A stretch of DNA of 64,000 bases from Pseudomonas alkylphenolica (GCF_000746525.1 NZ_CP009048.1:3527501-3591500), one strand, 5' to 3'. Shown: positions 27,432 through 36,533, counted from the first letter of the stretch. Program-made: numbers and translations. The notes: generated by a model not told the origin, from the letters alone.

Positions 27432-27962
27432 TTACCAGTCCAGGGTCACCATCAGGGTGTCGCGATAGATGCCGGCCGGCAGCGCCTTGGGATGGGCGAG
27501 TACCGCGCCGTAGATGGGTATGGGGATCTGCGCGGCACTGTTGATGGCGAAATTGCGCTGCTGGCCAATGCCATAGCGGGCCGCACCCGAGAGGTCGGCC
27601 GACAGTTGATAGGGAATCAGCTCGCGGCCATTGCGCAGGCGGCGATTGGCCCCATCGCCATTAGCGCCGCCATTGATACTGACGCTAAAAGCCCGTACCG
27701 AAGGGTTGCAGCGCACCTGCAGGCTGCCCGCTTCACCCACTTCATCCAGGCGCGAATGCAGCGGGTTGGTCCAGCTCGGGCCCTGGCTGCCAAAATCCAG
27801 CACACCGGCTCCGGAGGCATCGATACTGCTGCCGGAGTCGCTACTGATCTGACAGGCGGCACTGATCACCAGTCGCGCCTGGATATGCCCGCTCATACCA
27901 GCGAAGACGTCAGGGCTCACCAGTAACAACGGGCCGATACTCAACAACAGGGCTTTTTTCAT
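27432..27962 (-). CDS. Spore-coat-U domain fimbrial subunit
   Basis: 176 residues from the ATG at 27962. The signal peptide ends SPDVFAGMS. The SCPU domain has AACQISSDSGSSIDASGAGV, LDFGSQGPSW, a central Cys (VRCNPSVRAFSVSINGG), GRELIPYQL and the end YRDTLMVTLDW. Second of four subunit genes; spacing to the next is 17 bp. Probably a minor or adaptor pilin; its exact place in the fibre cannot be told. Confidence 0.82.
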   Translation of the reverse strand: MKKALLLSIGPLLLVSPDVFAGMSGHIQARLVISAACQISSDSGSSIDASGAGVLDFGSQGPSWTNPLHSRLDEVGEAGSLQVRCNPSVRAFSVSINGGANGDGANRRLRNGRELIPYQLSADLSGAARYGIGQQRNFAINSAAQIPIPIYGAVLAHPKALPAGIYRDTLMVTLDW

Positions 27963-28012
27963 GCTGCCAGTTCCTTTAGCAAGCACCTCTTGAGCAGGCG
28001 ACACAGTGACCT

Positions 28013-28543
28013 TCACCAGGTGACGGTCACCTTGAGCAAATCCGAATAACGTCCAACCGCTGGCACCTGGGCAAGACGGTCGATACGGGCATACAACGGA
28101 AGCTCCAGCGAACCGCTGGCGGGCACTCGCGCATGCTGTATCACGTTGACCGGCAGCGGCACGCGCCAGGCCGGATCCTGGTACAGGCGATACGGGATCG
28201 GCCGGGCCGCAGGCTGGGCGCTGGTCAGGTAGCGTACTTCGCCCACGCCGCCGTGTTGACCGGCGTCGACCTGGACCTGGTAGCTGGTGTCAGGGTTGCA
28301 CTCAAGCCGCGGCGGGCGCTGGTTCAGTAACTGAGCGGTCATGGGGCCGGATGGCGCGTCCAGCCGGGCCGCGCTGCCGAAGTCGAGGACGCCCAGCGCC
28401 TGTGCACCGGCCTCGCGGGGCTGATGGACAAGTACGCAGCCGCGCTGCACATGCACTTTGACCTCAACCATGAATTGGGCGGCGATCGAAGCGTCAGCAA
28501 CGACCAGCCCGAGCATCACCGCCAGAGAGCATCCCTTCACCAT
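28013..28543 (-). CDS. Spore-coat-U domain fimbrial subunit, first gene of the operon
   Basis: 176 residues from the ATG at 28543 (AAGGA just upstream). Signal peptide to about DASIAAQFM. The divergent SCPU domain has VQRGCVLVHQPREAGAQALG, VLDFGSAARL, a central LECNPDTSYQVQVDAGQ, PIPYRLYQDPAW and the end GRYSDLLKVTVTW. It is less Gly/Ser-rich than the other subunits, so it looks like a specialised minor subunit despite being first in the operon. The promoter should lie in 28544-28751; no clear motif could be assigned. Confidence 0.78.
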   Translation of the reverse strand: MVKGCSLAVMLGLVVADASIAAQFMVEVKVHVQRGCVLVHQPREAGAQALGVLDFGSAARLDAPSGPMTAQLLNQRPPRLECNPDTSYQVQVDAGQHGGVGEVRYLTSAQPAARPIPYRLYQDPAWRVPLPVNVIQHARVPASGSLELPLYARIDRLAQVPAVGRYSDLLKVTVTW

Positions 28544-28751
28544 CGCGTCCTTGAATGCAGGTTTAACCTGACCTTGAGGGTAGCAGCCGAGAAAAAAGCT
28601 GCCAGCCAGCGAGAAAACGTACAAATCCGGTATAGGATTTTTCGCCAGGCTAGCCCGGTAGGGAGTGCTGGCAGCTGTGGAACATATTGGTTAAATTAGC
28701 CGCGCTTGCTCAAGCCGGTCCTTGAGTCGCATTAACCTCAAGGAGCCCAGA

Positions 28752-29849
28752 TTGCCTGCCCTGCCGACCTCCTGGATACGTTCGCCGCTACGTGCTCTGC
28801 GCCGACGCCTCGGGGCTGTGGCGCACGACGAAACCGACTGCGCTGACAGCGTTCGTCAGTATTTTCGCAACAAGGCCGCCACCCAGGGCTACACCCTGAG
28901 TCTCGGCCAGTTGCAGATCATCGAACACATGGCAACCCAGGCCGCCCGCCTGGAAAGCGGCCAGGCCCGCAGCCTGTACCTGCATGGAGCGGTCGGTCGC
29001 GGCAAAAGCTGGCTGCTCGATGGTTTTTTCCAGGCCTTGCCCCACACGCACAAGCGCCGCTTGCACTTTCACGACTTCTTCGCCCGCCTGCATCAAGGCA
29101 TGTTCGAACACCGCCACCAGGACGATGCTCTGGCCTGTACCCTGGATCAGTTACTCGAGGCCTGCCAGGTGTTGTGCTTCGATGAGTTCCATGTCCACGA
29201 CATCGGCGACGCGATGCTGATCACCCGGTTGTTCCAGGCCTTGTTCGCCCGGCGCATTTTTGTCCTGGTGACCTCCAACTACGCGCCTGAGGGGCTGTTG
29301 CCCAATCCGCTCTATCACCAGCGTTTCAAGCCGGTCATTAACCTGATCAACAGCCAGATGCAGGTGCTGCAGGTCGATGGTGAGCAGGATTACCGCAGCC
29401 TGCCCAACGCCGCCAGTCAGCAGCGTTTTACTCAAGGCCACTACCTCTGCCCTGGCAGCCCGGAACAACGTCAGGCGTTGCGACTGCCTTTGCTGGGCGA
29501 GGTCTCGATACCCCTGCAGGTGGGCAAGCGCGAGCTGCAGGCGCGGCTCATCCGGCAAGACACAGTGGGATTTGATTTTGCCCAGCTCTGCGAACAGCCC
29601 ACGGCCGTCATCGACTACCTGGAACTGGCCCGGCGTTTCGATCACTGGATCCTCGACGGCCTGCCGTGCCTGGAGCAGTGCTCGATCGCCGAGCAACAGC
29701 GCTTCATCAACCTGGTGGATGTGCTCTATGACCAGGACAAGCACCTGGTGCTGATCGGCGCAGCGCCGCTCGACGAGAGCCTGCAAGGCATGGCCAGTGA
29801 TCTGGCCCGGACTCGCAGCCGTCTGGGTCAACTGCGCCAGATCGGCTGA
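28752..29849 (+). CDS. zapE: ZapE-like AFG1-family ATPase
   Basis: About 365 residues if started at the TTG at 28752, which has AAGGAG six bases upstream; another TTG at 28722 is in frame. AAA-type ATPase of the AFG1/ZapE family: Walker A is SLYLHGAVGRGKSWLLDGFF, Walker B is VLCFDEFHVHDIGDAML, and FVLVTSNYAPEGLLPNPLYH is the family sensor region. ZapE binds the divisome and modulates the Z-ring under stress. It could be a paralogue of the core zapE gene, since it lies away from ribosomal-protein genes where zapE often sits. It is divergent from the Csu operon, with no evident functional link. Confidence 0.82.
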   Translation: MPALPTSWIRSPLRALRRRLGAVAHDETDCADSVRQYFRNKAATQGYTLSLGQLQIIEHMATQAARLESGQARSLYLHGAVGRGKSWLLDGFFQALPHTHKRRLHFHDFFARLHQGMFEHRHQDDALACTLDQLLEACQVLCFDEFHVHDIGDAMLITRLFQALFARRIFVLVTSNYAPEGLLPNPLYHQRFKPVINLINSQMQVLQVDGEQDYRSLPNAASQQRFTQGHYLCPGSPEQRQALRLPLLGEVSIPLQVGKRELQARLIRQDTVGFDFAQLCEQPTAVIDYLELARRFDHWILDGLPCLEQCSIAEQQRFINLVDVLYDQDKHLVLIGAAPLDESLQGMASDLARTRSRLGQLRQIG

Positions 29850-29859
29850 AGATACGACA

Positions 29860-30351
29860 CTAGCGCATTGCCCAGGCTGACAGCGTGTGGGCGTCGGTGA
29901 TCTTGCCGGCGCGGATCAGGCCTTTCATCTCTTCCTCGGAATACACCAAGGTACCCTTGGTCTCGCCATCCGTTTGCGTTGTCACCTGCACCGCTTCAAC
30001 GGCCAGGTACACTTCGACCGAGCTGCGGATCAGTGAAGTGTTGGTGTGCACCTTGCCGAGAAACGACCAGGACTGCGCTATATACCCGGTCTCCTCCAGC
30101 AGCTCGCGCCTGGCGGTCTCCAGTAGGGTTTCATTCGGCTTGCGGCCACCGCGCGGCAGCTCCAGGGAATCCTGGTCGATGGCACCCCGGTAGTGCTGGA
30201 CCATCAGGTACTGGCCCTCGGTATTCCTGGCCAGGATTACAGCAGCGTTGACCTCATGCTCTTCGGTCACGATAAAGTACTTACCGCGCTTGATTACGTT
30301 GAAGAACGGGGTCTCCAGCAAGATCTGAAAAGCCTGCTCCGGTGCGTTCAT
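29860..30351 (-). CDS. Nudix hydrolase (ADP-ribose pyrophosphatase-like)
   Basis: 163 residues with a complete Nudix box: GGRKPNETLLETARRELLEE then TGY (G-x5-E-x7-REL-x-EE-x-G). The upstream ELPRGG and overall size are those of ADP-ribose/NDP-sugar pyrophosphatases, so an ADP-ribose or NADH-type substrate is plausible. It starts 10 bp after the nrtR stop and closes the nadD2-nrtR-nudix operon, a context that favours NAD-derived substrates. The box is seen; the substrate is inferred. Confidence 0.82.
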   Translation of the reverse strand: MNAPEQAFQILLETPFFNVIKRGKYFIVTEEHEVNAAVILARNTEGQYLMVQHYRGAIDQDSLELPRGGRKPNETLLETARRELLEETGYIAQSWSFLGKVHTNTSLIRSSVEVYLAVEAVQVTTQTDGETKGTLVYSEEEMKGLIRAGKITDAHTLSAWAMR

Positions 30352-30361
30352 GATTTACGCC

Positions 30362-31084
30362 TTAGTCATCTGACAGTGCACGGTCAAACTCGAAAATCAC
30401 TTCCGGTTTGAGCTTGAGGTAAAGGTATTGTGGCCGGCCCATGGCGAGCTGGACGGTCTCGTCAGTCAACGCGATGAGCTGCGCTTCGATCATTTTCTTG
30501 ACCCGCTGGACGATGCTGGTCTTGCCCTTGGCCGGGTTGGCGCCCCTGACCACCGAGAACAAGGTGATCACATCAGTCATGGTGAACTTCATCGGCAGCA
30601 TGGCGAATCCGATGCTGGTGTAGCGGAATTTACCCGCGAGACGCGCCCTGATTCTGGCGACCAGTTCGTTGTGGTCGAACGCCAGCAAGAACTTCTTCTC
30701 GCTGACAGCAACCAGGTCTACCCACTGTTTGTCGCCTTCAACATCAACCGTGTCATCGACCATGGCCATGTAAACGGTGGTCGTGGCCCAGCCCCTGGGA
30801 TCACGTACGGCATTACCGACTGTTACCACCTGTTCGCAATGGCTAACGCTAATCCCGACCTTGGGTGAAAGCAGAAGACGGTCGATCGCCGCTTCCAGGC
30901 TTTGATCCTGGGTGTCCCCGTTGATGACCAGGCCAGGCAAAGCCCACTGGCCGAAATAAGGTTCATCCGGGTTCTGGCGCTTGTGCAGGAGAATTTCCGC
31001 ACGGCCAAGCTCGCGATTGAATCGAAGGATCCCGACATCGACTGACTGGATGGCCCCTCTTCGTTCTTCACTCACTTTACGCAC
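30362..31084 (-). CDS. nrtR: NrtR, Nudix-related transcriptional regulator of NAD biosynthesis
   Basis: 240 residues: an N-terminal Nudix-like domain (about residues 10-145) whose catalytic box is degenerate (GLVINGDTQDQSLEAAIDRL lacks REL-x-EE), and a C-terminal winged helix (KFTMTDVITLFSVVRG, KTSIVQRVKKMIEAQ). NrtR represses NAD salvage genes and is released by ADP-ribose. Gene order with nadD2 and divergent pncA-pncB-nadE equals the P. aeruginosa nrtR locus. The start is GTG at 31084 or GTG at 31075; the first overlaps the nadD2 end by 8 bp. Near-identical candidate operators lie in 31673-31820. Confidence 0.88.
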   Translation of the reverse strand: MRKVSEERRGAIQSVDVGILRFNRELGRAEILLHKRQNPDEPYFGQWALPGLVINGDTQDQSLEAAIDRLLLSPKVGISVSHCEQVVTVGNAVRDPRGWATTTVYMAMVDDTVDVEGDKQWVDLVAVSEKKFLLAFDHNELVARIRARLAGKFRYTSIGFAMLPMKFTMTDVITLFSVVRGANPAKGKTSIVQRVKKMIEAQLIALTDETVQLAMGRPQYLYLKLKPEVIFEFDRALSDD

Positions 31085-31646
31085 TCTTCAACGATTGATC
31101 TGACGACATCCGCCCAGTATCGGCGAAAACCCGGTAGTCCGTCATCCGCAGGCCTGGCGCTATCCAGCTTGAAGGGATGTCGCCACCGGCCTTGAGGGCA
31201 TCACGGATCATCGTGCTGTGGACGTTGATGGTCTCCGGCATGGTGACGACCGAAAACTCGTCCATGATCGCCTGGTAGCCATGAAACGTGTGAAGCACCT
31301 TCAGATTGTCTTCACCCATCACCAGGGCAACGTCTTTTTTGTCCAGGCCGAAGCGATCGGCAATGAACCTGAGCAGGTCAATGCTGAAAATCGGCGACTT
31401 GCGCCGGAAAAGTTCACGCTCGCAATCATCGACAACCAGGCGCGGCTCGTTGAAAACCCCGACGATTTTTTCCAGCCACTGCACGCGCAAGTCGAAATCC
31501 ACCATTTGCTTTCCAAACGGGTGGCAGAACGAAGGTACCACCAGCACCTGCTTCGCTTGAGGCAGCAGTGCAGCCATCACCTGGGCGTGCCCTGCGTGTG
31601 GAGGATTGAACGCCCCGCCATATACCGCCAGTTTTGCTTTGCTCAT
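31077..31646 (-). CDS. nadD2: Nicotinate/nicotinamide-nucleotide adenylyltransferase (NadD2-type)
   Basis: 189 residues from the ATG at 31646 (AGGAGG six bases upstream). It has the nucleotidyltransferase signature LAVYGGAFNPPHAGHAQVMA with HxGH, and ALVMGEDNLKVLHTFHGYQ. The usual C-terminal ISSTxIR motif appears as NVHSTMIRDALKAG. It adenylates the mononucleotide to the dinucleotide in NAD synthesis. It is distinct from the housekeeping nadD next to proA. First gene of its operon, divergent from pncA, with a predicted NrtR site in front. Confidence 0.85.
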   Translation of the reverse strand: MSKAKLAVYGGAFNPPHAGHAQVMAALLPQAKQVLVVPSFCHPFGKQMVDFDLRVQWLEKIVGVFNEPRLVVDDCERELFRRKSPIFSIDLLRFIADRFGLDKKDVALVMGEDNLKVLHTFHGYQAIMDEFSVVTMPETINVHSTMIRDALKAGGDIPSSWIAPGLRMTDYRVFADTGRMSSDQSLKSA

Positions 31647-31672
31647 GCCGCCCTCCTTTCGCACATAGTACG

Positions 31673-31693
31673 TATGACGAATTATGTAGTCAA
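31673..31693 (-). promoter_or_regulatory. Candidate NrtR operator before nadD2-nrtR
   Basis: On the minus strand the site reads TTGACTACATAATTCGTCA. It is nearly identical to the site at 31800-31820 in front of the other operon (15 of the first 17 positions), each pointing to its own operon. It lies 27-47 bp upstream of the nadD2 ATG, a repressor-like position. The pair is seen; assignment to NrtR rests on the known regulon. Confidence 0.6.
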
Positions 31694-31799
31694 ATGCATC
31701 ATCGAAAAACCGCGGCCTTCCCTAGAGCAGCAAATATTCACTCAACGCCTGAAATTATGACACTGCATGATCTGCTTTCGCGTATTTCAATAATTCATG

Positions 31800-31820
31800 T
31801 TGACTACTTAATACGTGTCA
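31800..31820 (+). promoter_or_regulatory. Candidate NrtR operator before pncA-pncB-nadE
   Basis: TTGACTACTTAATACGTGTC and one more base, the inverted twin of the site at 31673-31693. It lies 38-58 bp before the pncA start, with TATAT-like sequence just downstream (31826-31830) that could serve as the -10. Confidence 0.6.
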
Positions 31821-31857
31821 CGCACTATATGCTCAAGACGACAGCGGAGGCACTGAG

Positions 31858-32505
31858 ATGAACTTCCCCCAATCCGAAATTGCTAGCTTTGACGTTGATG
31901 CACAGTGCGGGTTCAGCCCGCTTTGCCCAGATGAACTCCCGGTGCCCGGCGGCGATGAAATCGTTCCGGCACTGAATTTCATGGCTTCGCTCGCCGGCTT
32001 TCGAGTGGGCAGCAAGGATGCGCACAGCCCCAATGCCAAATGGGTTGTCGGCTCTCACGCCGAAATGGGTGCCCCGACAGGACTTGCCCACGCAGACAAA
32101 ACCTGGGTTCCACACTGCGTCGTTGGCACGCCGGGTTTCGAGCTTCTCCCCGGCCTGCCGAAAGTCACTGAATACGGTTACATGGTCTACAAGGGCCTGG
32201 AGCTCGACTTGCACCCTTATGGCGCGGTCTATCACGACGATGCAATGACCACCGGCGTTATCGAAGTGTTGCGCGCCAGGGGCATCAGGAAAGTACTGGT
32301 CGGCGGGCTTGCCCTTGAGTACTGCGTGAAAATGACGGTGCTGCAATTGCTCGCCGCGGTTTTTGAAGTGGCGTTGTACCTGCCTGCCTGCCGAGCGATC
32401 AGTCAGGAGGATGCCGAACAGGCACTGCTGGCGATGAAAAATGCCGGCGCGGTGCTGGTGAACACTGAAGCACAATTGAGCCAATTCGTAAGTGAGGGGA
32501 AGTAA
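31858..32505 (+). CDS. pncA: Nicotinamidase (PncA family)
   Basis: 215 residues of the isochorismatase/cysteine-hydrolase superfamily. Visible family elements: the N-terminal Asp in [11 protein letters not shown], the metal-site region [25 protein letters not shown] (canonical PDHCVQGTxG), the Lys in [13 protein letters not shown], and the nucleophile Cys in [13 protein letters not shown]. It deamidates nicotinamide to nicotinate. The motifs deviate from the E. coli type, as in other NrtR-linked Pseudomonas copies. GGAGG lies about eight bases before the ATG. First gene of pncA-pncB-nadE. Confidence 0.87.
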   Translation: MNFPQSEIASFDVDAQCGFSPLCPDELPVPGGDEIVPALNFMASLAGFRVGSKDAHSPNAKWVVGSHAEMGAPTGLAHADKTWVPHCVVGTPGFELLPGLPKVTEYGYMVYKGLELDLHPYGAVYHDDAMTTGVIEVLRARGIRKVLVGGLALEYCVKMTVLQLLAAVFEVALYLPACRAISQEDAEQALLAMKNAGAVLVNTEAQLSQFVSEGK

Positions 32506-32506
32506 C

Positions 32507-33721
32507 ATGGAAAGTGTCTTCGACTACAACAAGCCAATCGTCCGCTCACCCACCGACGACGATTTCTACAAGCTGACGATGGGCCAGGCTATCTATCACT
32601 CGTACCCTGCGGCTGACTCGGAATGGGCCTTGCGCGTGCGCTCGAATGAAGATCTGACGCCTTACATCAGTGAGATCCGTGAGGCCATCGAACAGCTTCA
32701 GGAACTGCACAGCACCCAGGACATGCTGCGCCACCTGCGCGCCATCCCGTTCATGAAGCATGACTATGTGGACTACCTGGAAGACTTCCGCCTCAAGCCC
32801 CGGTTCGTGAAGGTTGGCAAGGCCAACGGCCAGCTGGAAATCCGCGCGCGCGGCCCCTGGGTCGGAATCTCGCCATTCGAGATCAAGATCCTTGCCATCG
32901 TCAGCGAGATCCGTAACCGCCATGTTTACCCCGACCTGTCTATGGAGCAGGTACGTGAAAGCCTGTACAGGAAGTTCGACTGGTTGAAAGCCAACGCCAG
33001 CGCCGATGAGCTGGCTGATTTCAAAGTGGCCGACTTCGGCACCCGGCGCAGGATCTCCTTCAAGTCTCAGGAGGAAGTCGTTAAAACGATGATGCGTGAC
33101 TTCCCGGGTGTGTTTGTCGGTACCAGCAACGTACACCTGGCCCGCGAACTGGACATCAAAGCCATCGGCACGAACGCCCACGAGTGGTACCAGGCTCACC
33201 AGCAACTCGGCCCCCGCCTGATCGACAGTCAGAAGGCCGCACTCGATGGCTGGGTCAAGGAGTATCGCGGTGATGTCGGCGTGTGCCTGACGGATGTGAT
33301 CAACCAGGACGCCTTTTTGGCTGACTTCGACGCTTACTACGCGAAGCTGTTCGATGGCTGCCGCCACGACTCGGGTAACCCGCTGGCATGGGGTGAGCGC
33401 ATGATTGCTCACTACGAGTCACTGCGCATCGATCCGCGCAGCAAAACCCTGATTTTCAGCGATGGCCTGAACCTGGGCGATCGTTCGCTGGAGATCCTGC
33501 GTCACTTCCGTGGCCGCATCAACGTCTCGTTCGGTATCGGCACGGATCTCACCAATGGTGTCGAAGGGGTCAAGCCATTGAGCATCGTGATGAAGATGGT
33601 CACCTGCCAGGGCCAGCCGGTAGCCAAGATTTCCGATGCACCGGGCAAGTCGCAGTGTGAGTCACCGGAGTACCTGTCGTATCTGAAGCAGGTTTTCAAC
33701 GTCAAGGAGGGCCAGCAATGA
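32507..33721 (+). CDS. pncB: Nicotinate phosphoribosyltransferase
   Basis: 404 residues from the ATG at 32507 (1 bp after the pncA stop). The E. coli-type pncB fold shows [17 protein letters not shown] at the N-terminus, [16 protein letters not shown] in the core (with the phosphorylatable His region [12 protein letters not shown]) and late phosphate-binding [14 protein letters not shown] and [12 protein letters not shown]. It joins nicotinate to PRPP to give nicotinate mononucleotide. The stop overlaps the nadE ATG (ATGA). Confidence 0.95.
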   Translation: MESVFDYNKPIVRSPTDDDFYKLTMGQAIYHSYPAADSEWALRVRSNEDLTPYISEIREAIEQLQELHSTQDMLRHLRAIPFMKHDYVDYLEDFRLKPRFVKVGKANGQLEIRARGPWVGISPFEIKILAIVSEIRNRHVYPDLSMEQVRESLYRKFDWLKANASADELADFKVADFGTRRRISFKSQEEVVKTMMRDFPGVFVGTSNVHLARELDIKAIGTNAHEWYQAHQQLGPRLIDSQKAALDGWVKEYRGDVGVCLTDVINQDAFLADFDAYYAKLFDGCRHDSGNPLAWGERMIAHYESLRIDPRSKTLIFSDGLNLGDRSLEILRHFRGRINVSFGIGTDLTNGVEGVKPLSIVMKMVTCQGQPVAKISDAPGKSQCESPEYLSYLKQVFNVKEGQQ

Positions 33722-34557
33722 GCGCTAATCTGCAATCTGAAAACCCGGCTGTTCGTATCGCTCACGACCTCAAGGTCAATCAGTGGACGGATGAGGCAAA
33801 AGATGCGGCGCAAGAAATCTCCACCCGCATAGACTTCCTCAAAGAACGTGTACGGGCCACGCACACCAAAGGCCTGGTGCTGGGGATCAGCGGCGGCGTT
33901 GACTCCACCACCGCAGGCAAGCTCTGCCAGATTGCGGTTGAGCAACTACGGGCCGAAGGCTACCCGGCAAAGTTCTACGCAGTACGCCTGCCCTTCTATG
34001 TCCAGCGTGACGAAGAGGACGCTCAACAGGCGCTGCGTTTCATCAACCCCGATGAAACCCTGACTGTCGACATCGGCCAGTCCGTCGATGCCATGATGGG
34101 TGCGTTGAGCGGCCAGCACACCGCTGATGAGCACGCGATCGACTTCGTCAAAGGCAACGTCAAGGCGCGCGCACGCATGATCGCCCAGTACGCCATTGCC
34201 GGTGATAAAGGGTGCCTGGTGGTGGGTACCGATCACGCGGCTGAAGCGGTGATGGGCTTCTTCACCAAGTTCGGTGATGGCGCTTGCGACCTGACCCCGC
34301 TGGCTGGCCTGGTCAAAGGACAGGTCCGCCAGATCGCGTTGGTACTGGGAGCGCCTGCAGACCTGGTAGTGAAAACCCCGACCGCCGACCTCGAAGATCT
34401 CGACCCAGGCAAGCCGGACGAATTGGCCTACGGCTGCACTTACGATGAAATCGACAACTTCCTGCTCGGCAGGCCGGTTTCTGCGCAAAGCGCCAAGATC
34501 ATCATTGGCGCTTACGCAAAGACCGCCCACAAACGCGCCCTGCCCTATGCGCCCTGA
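33718..34557 (+). CDS. nadE: NH3-dependent NAD synthetase
   Basis: 279 residues. The N-type ATP pyrophosphatase P-loop is [20 protein letters not shown]; later segments [18 protein letters not shown] and [20 protein letters not shown], then [17 protein letters not shown], are typical of NadE lacking a glutaminase domain. It amidates deamido-NAD, the last step of the pathway. Translation is coupled to pncB. The 3' end overlaps, on the opposite strand, the REP-derived end of the propionyl-CoA synthetase gene by 13 bp. Confidence 0.96.
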   Translation: MSANLQSENPAVRIAHDLKVNQWTDEAKDAAQEISTRIDFLKERVRATHTKGLVLGISGGVDSTTAGKLCQIAVEQLRAEGYPAKFYAVRLPFYVQRDEEDAQQALRFINPDETLTVDIGQSVDAMMGALSGQHTADEHAIDFVKGNVKARARMIAQYAIAGDKGCLVVGTDHAAEAVMGFFTKFGDGACDLTPLAGLVKGQVRQIALVLGAPADLVVKTPTADLEDLDPGKPDELAYGCTYDEIDNFLLGRPVSAQSAKIIIGAYAKTAHKRALPYAP

Positions 34558-36515
34558 CGCAGTCGTGTGGGAGCGGGCTTGCCCCGCGATGGATCTGTAT
34601 CAGTCCCACCGCCTCGCGGGGCAAGCCCGCTCCCACAAGCGAAACTGGCCAGCACCGCTTCGATTTCCCCCAGCACTGCTGGATCATCCAGGGTCGAGGG
34701 CGGTGTGTAGGCCTGCTGATCGGCGATCTTGCGCAATACCGCACGCAGGATTTTGCCCGAACGGGTCTTGGGCAGGCGCTTGACCACCCGCACCTGATTG
34801 AAGCACGCCAGGGCGCCGATCTGCTCACGCACGCTCGCCACCAGTTCGCTCTGCAAGGCGGCCTCGTTGATGCCCTGGCCGTCCTTGAGCACCACCAGCG
34901 CCAATGGCACCTGGCCCTTGATCTCGTCGTGCACACCAATCACCGCGCATTCGGCCACCGCTGGATGACGGGCGACCAGGTCTTCCATCTCACCCGTGGA
35001 CAGCCGATGCCCGGAGACGTTGATGACGTCGTCGGTGCGTCCCATGATGTAGACGAAACCATCGTCGTCCAGGTAGCCGCCGTCTCCGGTGTGGTAGTAA
35101 CCCGGATAAGCCGAGAGGTAAGCGTCCAGGTAGCGCTGGTGATCGCCCCACAGCGTCTGGCTGCAACCTGGCGGCAATGGCAAGGCAATGACGATGGCGC
35201 CCTGCTGGTGGGCACCGAGCAACTGGCCGTCGTCGTCCAGCACGCGCACGTGGTAACCCGGCACTGCGCGATTGCTTGACCCCGGCCGCGCCGCGCTGCC
35301 GTCCAGCCCCACGCAAGGTGCGGTGACCGGCCAACCGGTCTCGGTTTGCCACCAGTGGTCATGGACCGTCTTGCCGCTGGTCGACTCCAGCCACTGATGG
35401 GTGCTGGAGTCGAGCTTCTCTCCTGCCAGGAACAACTGGCGCAGCGAACTCAGGTCATAGCGGCGCAGCAGCTCGCCATCAGGATCTTCCTTGCGGATCG
35501 CACGCATGGCGGTCGGCGCACAGAACAGACCGTTGACCCGGTACTGCTCGACTACCCGCCAGTAAGCGCCAGCATCCGGAGTGCGGATCGGCTTGCCCTC
35601 GTAGAACACCGTGGTGCAGCCATTCATCAGCGGACCGTAGACGATCAGTGAATGACCGACCACCCAGCCGACATCGGAAATCCCCCACCACACATCACCG
35701 GCCTGCATGCCGTAGATATGGCGCATGGCAAAGCCGAGGGCCACGGCATTGCCGCCGTTTTCGCGGACGATACCCTTGGGTTTGCCGGTGGTGCCGGAGG
35801 TATACATGATGTACAGCGGGTCGGCGGCCGCCAGCTCCACCGGGGGCACCGGGCTGGCAATGGCCACAGCGCTGTGCCAATCCAGATCGCGCCCCTCAAC
35901 CAGGGTCGCCTGCGCTTGCGGTCGTTGCAGCACCAGCACCCGCTGCGGCTGATGTTTGGCCAGCGTCAGGGCGCGATCAACCAGCGGCTTGTATTCGATC
36001 ACCCGATTGAATTCCAGCCCGCACGAGGCAGTCAACAACAGCTTGGGGCGGGCATCGTCGATCCGCAGCGCCAGCTCATTGGCGGCAAAACCGCCGAACA
36101 CCACCGAATGCACTGCACCGATACGGGCGCAGGCGAGCATGGCCATGGCCGCCTGGGGCACCATGGGCATATAGATGATCACCCCGTCACCCTTCTGCAC
36201 GCCAAGCTCGCGCAACAATCCGGCCAGGCGCGCCACTTCGTCACGCAATTGCACATAGGTGAATTGTTGCTGGCTGCCGGTCACAGGCGAGTCATAAATC
36301 AGCGCGGTTTGCTCACCACGCCCCTGTTCGATCTGATGGTCCAGGGCCAGGTAGCAGCTGTTGAGGCGACCGTCGGCAAACCACTGATGGGTGCCATCGG
36401 CGTTTTCACTGAGGGTTTGCAGTGGCTTGCGGTACCAGGCCAGGTCATCGGCCTGATCGGCCCAGAACGCAGCAGGATCGGCGATGGAATGGGCGTAACT
36501 GTGCTGATAAGTCAT
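34545..36515 (-). CDS. prpE: Propionyl-CoA synthetase with REP-encoded C-terminal tail
   Basis: An acyl-CoA synthetase of the AMP-forming class, 656 residues. Motifs: YTSGTTGKPKGIVRENGG (A3), HDHWWQTETGWPV, GYYHTGDGGYLDDDG with MGRTDDVINVSGHR, and the A10 lysine in KTRSGKILR (Lys588). It matches the PrpE group that activates propionate, though related short acids are possible. Family members end near residue 626-630. Here the last 30 residues (CGSGLAPRGGGTDTDPSRGK and on) are translated from a REP pair at 34567-34636, and the stop lies beyond it. Crc-type motifs precede the ATG at 36515. Confidence 0.9.
   Translation of the reverse strand: MTYQHSYAHSIADPAAFWADQADDLAWYRKPLQTLSENADGTHQWFADGRLNSCYLALDHQIEQGRGEQTALIYDSPVTGSQQQFTYVQLRDEVARLAGLLRELGVQKGDGVIIYMPMVPQAAMAMLACARIGAVHSVVFGGFAANELALRIDDARPKLLLTASCGLEFNRVIEYKPLVDRALTLAKHQPQRVLVLQRPQAQATLVEGRDLDWHSAVAIASPVPPVELAAADPLYIMYTSGTTGKPKGIVRENGGNAVALGFAMRHIYGMQAGDVWWGISDVGWVVGHSLIVYGPLMNGCTTVFYEGKPIRTPDAGAYWRVVEQYRVNGLFCAPTAMRAIRKEDPDGELLRRYDLSSLRQLFLAGEKLDSSTHQWLESTSGKTVHDHWWQTETGWPVTAPCVGLDGSAARPGSSNRAVPGYHVRVLDDDGQLLGAHQQGAIVIALPLPPGCSQTLWGDHQRYLDAYLSAYPGYYHTGDGGYLDDDGFVYIMGRTDDVINVSGHRLSTGEMEDLVARHPAVAECAVIGVHDEIKGQVPLALVVLKDGQGINEAALQSELVASVREQIGALACFNQVRVVKRLPKTRSGKILRAVLRKIADQQAYTPPSTLDDPAVLGEIEAVLASFACGSGLAPRGGGTDTDPSRGKPAPTRLRQGA
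34567..34636. repeat. REP inverted pair (copy 3), inside the prpE reading frame
   Basis: Two inverted REP cores about 25 bp apart. The element lies 9 bp past the nadE stop, and the prpE frame reads through all of it, ending with TAG at 34545-34547. It therefore codes for residues 627 onward of the synthetase. Confidence 0.92.
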
Positions 36516-36533
36516 CGATACTGAACCCTGAAC

